This document shows, one piece after another, positions 33,507 through 43,400 of a stretch of DNA of 64,000 bases. The notes below the pieces were generated by a model that did no database searches, had not been told where the DNA came from, and was given only the letters and a program-made list of their open reading frames with translations. Location of the stretch: NCBI GenBank assembly GCA_030704615.1, contig CM060731.1, forward strand, positions 86,036,756-86,100,755, written 5' to 3'. Made by a program: the position numbers and the translations under genes. The stretch's first letter is position 1; every line of letters begins with the position of its first letter. The stretch is from Takakia lepidozioides (taxonomy: Eukaryota > Streptophyta > Takakiopsida > Takakiales > Takakiaceae).

Positions 33507-36500
33507 TCAATGATTTCCGGAATCCCGGCGGAGGCGTTTGTGCAGTTCATTCACGCTCAACGCTAGTGCATGAATAAAGTCATCAATAATCAAGTTCATC
33601 CTCAACCTCTTCAGGTAAATGTAATACAGATGTTTGCACGGATAATACTTTGACCCCTTCTTTGCTTCCATCAACGAGAAGTCCGTACAATTGCAAGTCG
33701 GCTCCACTCCAATTGTAATTGTGTATACGTCGTTGCGTACAGCTGAGCCGGCCGTTGCCATTCGATAAACACGCCCAAGGTCGGGTGGGGGTACGTCCAC
33801 GGAGCTCTGAGCAAGCCATCCCAAGAGCATTGGCAATGCGAGTCTCATTCAACTTGTTGGGAGGGTGTCGTCTCTTCACTCTTCCGAATCGCATTGTGGG
33901 ATGTGCAAAATTGTCCAATCCGTCTTTACTGGACTGAACAGTCTGCAATGGCTGGGTCTGAGGAACTGGAAACGACTGGGTCGGGACGTCTGTGCGTTGC
34001 ACCATTCAAAATCCTGCTGCAGAAAGAGCATCCGCCACATTCTGAGAGAGGTTGCAACCCGGTGCAACAGGCCAGACGCCCGGAGGCTCCGGCATTCCCT
34101 GAATCCCGTACTTGGGCTTGCTAAATACACAGGTCATTATGTCGTGCCTACAGAACCAAAACGTCTACGTTGTGGCGTGAAAGAATGTGGGAGTTAAAAA
34201 TCTGCCGCTGAAACAAGGTGCAGGTACAGCACCATGTGGGTTCCTCCGAATCATCTCACCACAGCGTGCTCTCGTATCCACCCGGATGGCGCAGCACTTC
34301 CCTTGAAATGCCGGCAATGTCCTTGCAATTCTCCATTGTGACTCCGACACTCTTGTCTCCACAATGGGTATGTTGTACTGCGTTACTACAGATGGCTCAT
34401 TATGTTCCTCAAGCACGTGCCTTGTGCTCAAAGGAGATGGCGATCTTGAACGTGCAGGACTTGCGGTGCTCGACAAGACCTCCTCGGGCAACATCACGGG
34501 ACCACGAGGGAGCGTGCGAATATTCTTGTCAGCACGCCATGAATCCTCTTCTCCGCCAGGTGCCTCGTCAAGTCTTCGTCTCACTGGACGGGTGTGAACA
34601 TCTCCTTCCAAGTGTTGGCCTCTTCGAAGCAATGGCGTGTCCCGAAGGCCCTCTCACAAGGCTGCCGCCCACTTGCGAGGATTCTTCGATCTGGAGGCAG
34701 TCCGCATCAACATTTCCTGCCTGCCCGGCCCCAAGCCCCACTGTTTCCCTTTCAAGAACTCGTTGTACCTGCATTGCTGCATAATTGACCTGACAATGTC
34801 TTCCGTTGTGGCAGTGAGGATGTCCACCAGATGCGCTGTAGAGGAGGCACGCCAAGAATAATGTACTGATTCGGCCATGTTTGTTGTCGGCATGTCGGTG
34901 TCGGAGTCTAGACACATTTCCTGCACATGCACATGTTGAGGTTACAAGCAAGTTACAAATAATGAGTAGCATAATATTCAACGGGACGCGAATTTGTCCA
35001 ACTCACCTCCCGCATATAGTCGCCGAACTGGAGGAAACGATAATGCCACCATGCTAGCCAACTGACCATTGCTCCCTCGTCTGATTTCTTTACAGCACCT
35101 GACGTTGTCCACCAAGCCCGTATACATGCAAACTGTGTCTCTGCATCATCCAAGGTGGCAGCACGCTTCCACGCAAGACACATGGAACGGTGCTCCTCTC
35201 TGAAATCTGGCGCCACGAGCCGGGTTGTGTACTGCGACAAGCTCTGCAGAAAATGGAACCCACAAGATCTCTCATTGCCTTCCATCGGAACATTGGGGTC
35301 TTCCCCGTACACCCTTCGGATGGTAGCCCAATTTGCTTGTGCGTTGTCCGCCATGAAACCACGGAAATTGGGAGGGGGCAATCCCGCCCTCGCCATCTGT
35401 TCGTTTATTCCCTGCCAAAGAAGCATCTCCAATTGTGTGTCCTCTCCTTTCATCTCACAAATAGCAATTGTCATTAGCATCCTGCAGTGGGTGTCGTAGA
35501 CATGTGCAGCCATTGTCACCCACTGGTGATTTGTAATTTGCTTGATATGGTCGAACATGACCCAACTGTTTGACAAGTCCCCACTTGTCATCCAGTCGAC
35601 CAGTTTGACGCCGCTGCCAGGCCCACACGTGGACATTTTGAATACGAAACAACAATCTGCCTCAGTCCCTTGTCCAGGAAACCTACTTCCATGAATGTAG
35701 TCATATCCACATCGTCGCTTCACCTCCAGAATGGAGTGCATATCCGAGCGACGCCCAATTTTCTGTTTGCAGGAGACAATGTGGTTTCGGACATTTGGTG
35801 AACAGACGTGGGACACTGACTCCAGCAATGCCTCCATTTCCTTCTCATCGAGAGGAACTCTGCCAGAGCCGTCTTCCGACATAATTCTGGCCAATGCCAT
35901 CTTATGGGCGGCCTGCAGTTGTATCTGTTTGGGTTTGGCACCAGGTCTCAACTTAACCTCCTCCTGAATGAGCTGCTCTGCCTCATGGGCAGCCTCCCAC
36001 GAGTTCCCCCTCGCCAATTTGTGACAATGGGAACCAACGTGTATGCAAGCTCGTGTGAGGTCAGGGAAACGGTGCAACACATAGAACTGCTTGGCATTAC
36101 AAACAGACATGCAATGTGGTGGTTCTTTGCAATGCGCACACTTAAATGTGGAGTTTGGAACCTTCTCCTGAGCTTGAATAGCTGGTTGATGAGTTGTGCC
36201 TATTCAATCCGTCTCGTTCCTGTGACCTCTGGATTTAAAGTGGAAGCAAGTTGGGGAGAAACACCGCAACGCACCCGCACAAACAACGTAGCGCACCCGC
36301 ACACCATCGAGCATCTTCATGGTGGTGGTGTGGTGATGCACCAAGGATGACCGTCATGTTTCCTATCCATATCTGTCAACATTCCGGACGCCCTCGAATA
36401 GTCCGTTCGAGGAGGGAACTCAAAGAACCTATTACCGTCGACGTCTGCGGGAAGGCATGTAACGGATTTAATTGCGAACTTGTTGTAGTCCAGCCCAGCC

Positions 36501-37138
36501 AGCTCCGAGCGGTGTCCCTCCATGTGAAGCCCTCACTGAATTTCAAGAATGGATCGAACGGCTGTGTTCGTGCTGGGAATATGACTCCCTCATCCGATGA
36601 TGTCCATTGAGGACTTGCCTGATCTCCAGGATGATCTCGGAACTTCCATGACCTCGTCGGAGTCGGACAGGTTGTGAACAACCCGGTTCTCACTCGTCTT
36701 CATTGATGGGTTTGGCTCTGGATTTACTTCGTTGCGGACTTCTCTCTTTGAGGTACCCACTCTCTGATTCGCGGATTGTTTCGTGGAATGCGCAAGGATA
36801 GAAGGCGCATTTGGCGGGCAAATGAAGTCCCCAACAGCCCTGTATATAACGTTGTCCGATGGTGGAACTCGCCATTCCCTGCCGTCGCCGAAATCATCGT
36901 GGAGCACAACAATACTTTCGACTACAACTCCGTTTGAATCCTTCCTTTCCTCCTCCAAAAATACCGACCCCGGTTTCAAGTGGTATCGAACGCAGAGATA
37001 TTTCTCCATCACCCAGCAGATCTCCCCTCTACACGGAAATGTAGCTCTATGCTCGTGAGGAGGGCAGTACACTATAGCGCTTGGGTTTTTTGCCATGGGA
37101 GATGTGCACACAAGACTGCCAGGACGGCGTTCGGACAA
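33507..37138 (-). pseudogene. MULE-like transposase, copy B (Element 2)
   Basis: Read from 37138: N-terminal domain (LKPGSVFLEEER; FPCRGEICWVMEKY); finger region with MDRKHDGHPWC and CAHCKEPPHC; then a long frame, 36110-35007, with VMFDHIKQITNHQW, the DDE aspartate in FMADNAQANW (about 35345-35316), the CxxH motif CGFHF (about 35265) and SWLAWWHYRFLQFGDYMRE. A perfect GT-AG intron (35006-34921, 86 bp; donor GTGAGT, acceptor TGTGCAG) separates this from MCLDSDTDMPTTNMAESVH. The C-terminal part has PAPCFSGRFLTP and a SWIM finger CNCTDF..YPCKHLYYI (about 33710-33640). Disabled by frame breaks near 36600, 36400 and 34160 and by deletion of about 40 codons of the finger region between 36110 and 36317. 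Confidence 0.88.
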
Positions 37139-37677
37139 GCGCCCTGGGAGAAGGGGGGATGCAGCGAGGGGAAGGAATGCAGGGCCGATTTTTGCAAGCG
37201 ACGAAGCCTATTCACGAATCCGGGGAGCCCACTCTCCTGAAAATCCATTGTCAGAGAGTTAATGAACCTTGTCTGCGGAATGCGGTCCCTGGCCTTTGCG
37301 CAATAACTGCCAACGGTATTTAGTCAGAAGGTATATGACCTGTGCAGATGCGCTGCGCAAACCAATCATTACGACGTCTGACAAGAAGCGTGGGGGGCGA
37401 GCGTGCAAGCACCTTCCCCATGGACAGAGGGAACTGACAGAGGTGGCATTCCAGTGGGTCTGATTATAAGATTGAGTGCCAGACCCTGGCTGCCAAAAGT
37501 CAACATACAACAAAATGCAACGTTGCGCAAAAAGTGGAACTTTGGTTCAAAAGAGACATTTTTATTAATAATGAACTGTGACAAGTATGCATGCCCTCAC
37601 AAGCCAAGGGAAGCCAAAAGTATGCATGCCATCCATGCTCAAGTAAGTTGGGAATTTTTTTCCGTGTTGCACTATCC
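37139..37677. other. Spacer between transposase B and the unknown gene
   Basis: Likely the 3' end of the unknown gene and the upstream region of the transposase, which read in the same direction. No further frame or motif recognised. Confidence 0.4.
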
Positions 37678-38242
37678 TCACCAAGAAGCTGGAACCTCCA
37701 TTGGCCTCTCAACAAGCTCATGACTGACAGGGTGTCGGTAGGTGAAGACAATGGATGCAGCCCGTTCTACTTTGGTGGAGTGGACAACGGTGTCATGTCC
37801 TCCGATATATGCACCATCGTAAATCGAGATCTTTGCTGTGGAGAGACTGTCCATAGGACTCATCCTCGTAGCTTATGAGAATGTCCCCATACACTGTTTG
37901 CGATGGAATCCTCTCTGGCATGTACGTACACCCGATGCAATCCTCGTAGGCCCACTGGCAGCACCTCCAATGATGTAGGAAGGCCGTGCGGCTTTTGGGG
38001 ATGTTCCATGAAGGTGGATACTGCAAATCAACGATTCGTAGGCACCAAAGTCGCGCAAGCCCGTCCCCGCGAGGCTGATCGTGGAAGCCAGGAAGGTACT
38101 CAAGAGCGGACAGGTGCACCCTCCTCTGCTGAGAGTGGTCTATCCAATCCTGCAGGTATATGAAAATATCCCCTGACTTGGGCGAGAAGTCCCACGGGGT
38201 GCAATGCTTGTTTGGGCAGTTGTTGGGATCCCGGCACACCAT
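37678..38242 (-). pseudogene. Unrecognised third gene of Element 2
   Basis: Starts at 38242 (MVCRDPNNCPNKHCTPWDF). Landmarks: FSPKSGDIFIYLQDWIDH, RLWCLRIVDLQYPPSW, FLHHWRCCQWAYEDCIGCTY, SQTVYGDILISYED, then after a frame change near 37860 SIYDGAYIGGHDTVVHSTKV and SIVFTYRHPVSHELV. A clear relative lies at 58854-59443. Conserved between them: GDI, W.D (linker), LW..RI.D, LH.W.CCQW...D.I, GD..I..ED and VVH....IVFT. A zinc-binding N-terminal Cys pair is possible. I know no family with this pattern. It lies between the transposase and the palindrome array, in the transposase orientation. Confidence 0.65.
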
Positions 38243-38499
38243 CGAGGACTACTGAAAGGGTTGCCAGGAAGCAGAGAGGGTGTGCAGGGAAGGGGGAGTG
38301 TGGGGAAGATGAGGAGCTCGCAGCGAGGAAGTGTTGTTGTTGTCTCGGTTTGAAACGCGTGGGTCACGAGCGAAGGTCGGGCAAGTGACAAAGGAAAAGA
38401 GCACCATTTAATATAACCGTACCCAGGAATGAGGCGCAGAATTTACTTCGACAGGATGTCCAATCGGAGGGTGACGGCCCCAGGTGCCTACCAGAGAAA
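38243..38499. promoter_or_regulatory. Upstream region of the unknown gene
   Basis: Between the gene start and the first 96-bp repeat unit. No clear promoter motif seen. Confidence 0.3.
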
Positions 38500-39240
38500 G
38501 ATCCCCCGGATGGAAAAACGGCGCCGAATTTGCATCCGAGGCCAGTCGGACGAAGTCGTCTCGGGGGGTGAGTCCGTCACCTGGCCGACAGAGAACATCC
38601 CCCGAATGGAAAAACGGCGCCGAATTTCCATCCGAGGGCGCACGGATGAAGTCGTCTCGAGGGGAGAGTCCGTCACCTGGCCGACAGAGAACATCCCCCG
38701 GATGGAAAAACGGCGCCGAAATTCCATCCGAGGGCGCACGGATGAAGTCGTCTCGTGGGGAGAGGCCGACACTTGGCCGACAGAGAACATCCCCCGGATG
38801 GAAAAACGGCGCCGAATTTCCATCCGAGGCCGCACGGATGAAGTCGTCTCGGGGGGAGAGGCCGATACCTGGCCGACAGAGAACATCCCCCGGATGGAAA
38901 AACGGCGCCGAATTTCCATCCGAGGCCGCACGGATGAAGTCGTCTCGGGGGGAGAGGCCGATACCTGGCCGACAGAGAACATCCCCCGGATGGAAAAACG
39001 GCGCCGAATTTCCATCCGAGGCCCGTTGGATGAAGTCGTCTCGGGGGAAGAGGCCGACATGTGGCCGACAGAGAACATCCCCCGGATGGAAAAATGGCGC
39101 CGAATTTCCATCCGGGGCTGTTCGGATGAAGTCGTCTCGGGGGGAGAGCCCAACACATGGCCGATAGAGAACATCCCCCGGATGGAAAAACGGCGCCAAA
39201 TTTCCATCCACAGACGCCCGTATCGGCCCTTCTTCAACAA
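38500..39240. repeat. Array of 96-bp repeats with GGCGCC palindromes
   Basis: The marker GAACATCCCCCGG recurs at 38593, 38689, 38785, 38881, 38977, 39073 and 39169, exactly 96 bp apart; an earlier partial unit starts near 38500. Each unit has an imperfect palindrome of about 30 bp, GGATGGAAAAACGGCGCCGA running into ATTTCCATCC, then GGATGAAGTCGTCTCGGGG. 96 is a multiple of three and the unit lacks stops in several frames, so long 32-residue-repeat frames appear on both strands. I read these as by-products. Confidence 0.95.
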
Positions 39241-40484
39241 TTTTCAGTCGTTGCATCCAATTTTTCGCGTTTTTTTGATTGGTTACACACTAAACTTGGA
39301 ATTTTTTGCCTGCAGGATGGAAATTCGCTCTGAATTACCTGCAGGATGGAAACTCGGCGCCGGATTCCCATCCGGCCGCGCTTCGAATTACCTGCAGTAT
39401 GGACTTTTCCATCTGGCGTCTCATGGATGAGAACAGCTCGGGCGGAGGGAGGGCCACGTTGCGTCCTACTTTATCCGCTGGATGGAAATTCGGCGTCGTT
39501 TTTTCCATCCAGCGGGCGACTGATGAAGTCTCGGGGGGAGGGTAGGCCTGTCGGTGCCTGTGACCGACCTCCATACCTACAACATTTAATGGCGCAGTTG
39601 CGCATTAAATGTTCTCCGCCGTCGGTTTTGAACCAGATGTTCCACAAGGATTCCGCGCTTGCTTCCCGGATATGCCTTCGACACCTGATGTGACGCTTGG
39701 ATGAAGTTCCATTCGAGGCATGTACGCATGCATACCTCGGGAGATTTTTTCTTTTGCTGGGACTTATGCCGCGTGGAGAAGGGCGTGGCTCTCCTGAGAG
39801 AAACCCCACACCTAGACCGTGGCGGAAGCTGAAGGCTTTGTACTACGGGCGGCGTCCAACCTCTCGCTTGGCCAAACTGAAGCTACAGCAGGAGATCCCA
39901 TTGTCTTGCTCACAGCCCGCGCCAACTGAAGCCGAGCACTCTCAGGCAAGTCCCTTCCTCTTTCGCTTTTTGTAACATGTGCGGTCTTCCTCGCTTTTTG
40001 TTTGTTTGTTTTGGCATCTTCAGCCTGGCAGCCCTGGAAGTGCATGGTTGCATCGCAAAAGCACGAGTTGGTGAGATGAATGATCAAGGTCAGAGGGGTT
40101 AGAAAGGAGCCAGGTCATTGCAAAGTAGGAGTTGGTGAGAAGAATGATGAAGGTCAGAGGGGTTAGAGCCAGGTCGTTGCTGCATTGAGATTTGCAACAG
40201 GGTGCACACCTTCGCTGTAGATGACAGGTTGCATCCCAGAATTAAGGAAATCCATGCTGAGCTGAGAAGATTGTCTGGGCAGATGAAGTGCCTTCAAAAC
40301 ATTTCACCCTCTTTTCCCGTCTTATCGAAATCGTCCTTAAATTTTCAGCAAGTTACTGGTTGAGTGAACCTTAGATAGTTTGCAATGCGTGTGCAAAGCC
40401 GGCAGCTCTGGAAAAGGCTGCTTCTGCATGTGATTCTTAGGGATTGCTTGGGTTTGCTTTCATTGTTGTTCCACGATTGTTGCG
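39241..40484. promoter_or_regulatory. Upstream region of methyltransferase copy 2
   Basis: Degenerate palindromes continue to about 39520 (GGATGGAAACTCGGCGCCGG at 39343; GGATGGAAATTCGGCGTCGT at 39481). 40088-40180 holds a short direct repeat (AGGTCAGAGGGGTTAGA twice, 60 bp apart). No other gene; probable 5' leader of the methyltransferase. Confidence 0.5.
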
Positions 40485-43400
40485 ATGGTAGTTGCGATGC
40501 TTGTTGCGATGGTGGTTTTCATTGCGATGTTGGTTCTCACGATTGTTGGGGATGACAGAGTGACGACGAGCCCGACGCTGGTGGTATCATCGACAGCTCC
40601 AACTGCTCGAGCAGTCACTCCAAAAGCTGCTACTCATTGCATGTTTGGATTGCCCAACTTGGGGCGGGAGGGCAAACTAAATCCTTTTGTTGGTGGACGG
40701 GAGGACCTGCAGCGACAGTACGATAGAATAGACATTCGGGAGGTTGGTGCAGGCGGCATGGTAGGTGAAGGGCGTCGGATGAGGACAGCAGATCCGGCAA
40801 TGGAGGAAGTTGATGCACATGCAGTAGGGCCCGCCCACGCAAAGAAGAAGAAGAAAGCCAAGCACATGCAATCCCCGGCGAGAGAGCCGTCACGGGCTGC
40901 GGAGGGGGGAGTGAGCAAGGCGCGCGAGGGTGTCACTTCGCCTCAATCAAAGGTGGTCGTCCTAGAGGCCTCCCTTGCTGCTACCCCTAGTAAGAAACAG
41001 AAGGCCCGTGAGAGGGCAAAAGAGAGGGCAAAAGAACAGGCGAGACCGAAGGCTAGCCGGGAGGCAAGAGAAAAGGCCACTGAAGAGGCCAGGGGTGTCA
41101 AAATGACAGATGCCCATTTAAGCGAGGGACGCACAGAGACGGTGGATCCCTCCAAGACACCACAAACAAGTAGTAACACACCGGTTACACCATCGCGGGT
41201 GGGAGCAGCCCACCAAATTACCCATATGGTGGAGACTGGAGGAGGGGAAAGAACACCACAAAGAGCACGGATTGTGGAAGTTCGAGGTGAAGCCGGGGAG
41301 AGGGCAGTAGAGACGGGGAGAGTACTCGAGGTGGTTCCAACGGTGGTTGACCATGTTGAGGACGACGAGAGGGAGCTTTTTGACCAGGATGACATCCTCC
41401 CGGACATCCCCAGGCCCCAAACCCAGAGCATACAGGCTGGATTTGGCGGTCCGGGTGGGCTGTCGGAGAACCCCCCTGCAACAGACGTCATGTCGGAGGC
41501 GGATATGAAGTTGGCCGCTGCCAAGATGTTGGAGGCAACCCATAACAACATTGGCAGGGTCCTGGGGGGCATGGTGTACCCGGCCAAGCTTCGGATTCCC
41601 CTTTGCCGCTTGGTTTCATTGCAGGTGGTGAGACCTGCCCTCCCAGGCGATATCGACAAGCTGAAATTCTCTTTCCGGGAGGGATATCGAATGGGGTCTG
41701 CCGCGTTTTACGTTTCCATGGAGAACGACCACGGAGCTTCTCGTGCCCACACTTCCGATGAGGTGGACAAATGGGGTCCCCATTGGCAAAGGCAAAATGA
41801 GGAGTTCGAGAGATTGATTGCTACCGATCCTCTTTTCCAGCACTTGTCCGGAAAGATGTTTTACGTGTGGGACGGCAATCATCGCCTCCTGGCATGGATG
41901 GAGTACATAGCCCAAGCCCACCCCAACGACCTGGATTGACATTTCGCCATGGAGTGTGTTGTGCTCAAGGTTGCGGGGCCCAAAGATCGCAGTCTTTTCA
42001 AAGCGGCAATGGCAGACATCAACTCGTAAGTTACAATGCCTCTTGCTTTGGAAATTTGAATTTGAAACAGTCATTTCATTGCCAATCGTCATATTTGTTG
42101 CAAATTCTCATTTCTGTATTGTTTAATGGAAATGTGGTATTGCAGGGTGACTGAGAATGCCTTCATTGCCACCAACTTGTCCCATATGCTTTTCCAAGTG
42201 AAGGATGTCAGGAAGCAGGGGGTCCAAGAGTTTGCCAATTCGCTCAGTGCCGACCTGATGCGCAAGTCGGAGGCAAAGGCAGACAGAACCTGGTATAGGC
42301 TGAGCATGGACGCCATGGTGGACTACATATTTCAGGTAAAGCTCCTGACTATTTTGTTCAGCTTATCTGTCTCTCCTCCCCCAATAGAAGAAAAAGTGTT
42401 GACCGGGATTTCTAATCACATCTGCGCATTCTTGATAGACGAAAATTCAGCAGGATTTGGCACATGCGCGGAGGTTCTACATGGAGTCAGAGGAGAAGAA
42501 ACTAACCCTCCCGGCACTGGAATCGTATCTCAAAGTTGCGGAGGCAAAGGCCCGCATAAAGTACAAGTCGCGGATGGTAAAGTACTTGGCCATAGCTGAC
42601 ACCGCCCTTGGTGCCGACTTTCTGGTGGAGGTGGGGAAGCACTACTCCCGCACTCTGAAGCCCACGATGACATTGGAGAAGCTGCATCGTCTAGCCACAT
42701 CCTGTGTGGATGCAACATAAAAGGTTATACATTCTTAACCAAATTGTCGTGGCAGCAATTCGTTTTTGTGGTGTTTGGCACTTACTAATATGCTGGGTGG
42801 TTGGACAGACCCGATGGCTCCAAATCTGGAATGGTTCCCGAAGTACAAGGGACATGTGGAGCTTCCCCAAACCCGACAAACTGTCCGACCCCACATTCGA
42901 CATGTGGATGAACCGCATGACATGGTGGTTTCAGGTACTTTCCCACGCTTCATTTGGGGCTTCTACTCTTGTATCGGATGGATTTATTGTATTTTTTGAG
43001 GAAAGCGGTCTGATGGAGAATGTCCACAGGTGACGGCGAATGCGCAAGAGCAGCTTGACACACAAGCACATCAGTTCAAGCTGGAGATTTCTGGTGAAGC
43101 AGAGAGCCTACGTGACTATGTGACGAGGTACTCTCTGCTCTACAAAACCGACCTATTCTTTCGAGAGATACCCCATGCCCGCCGGAGCCACGAGTTCACC
43201 AACCAGCCGAACGCGGACAAAGCGGCAATGCGCCTTCTGTACAGGTACATACGCGATGCCTTTCTTTTTAGTCCCTACATTTCGAGGATTTAAGAGGGCT
43301 TATGTGGCGCATGAAAATTAGTTGTGAAGAAGTCCTTGGAAAAATGGCGCCGAATTTCCGGATTCGGGCCCTGGGGATGGCTGTCCAGGGGGTGGCTGGC

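Noticed and set aside
38500-39240. CRISPR-like array
   Set aside because: Units are contiguous 96-bp repeats without unique spacers, and the setting is a plant-type nuclear genome.
38429-39430. A 333-codon plus-strand frame of 32-residue repeats (and a 282-codon frame on the other strand)
   Set aside because: The unit is exactly 96 bp and lacks stops in several frames, so long frames arise automatically on both strands. The dyad structure explains the conservation better than coding.
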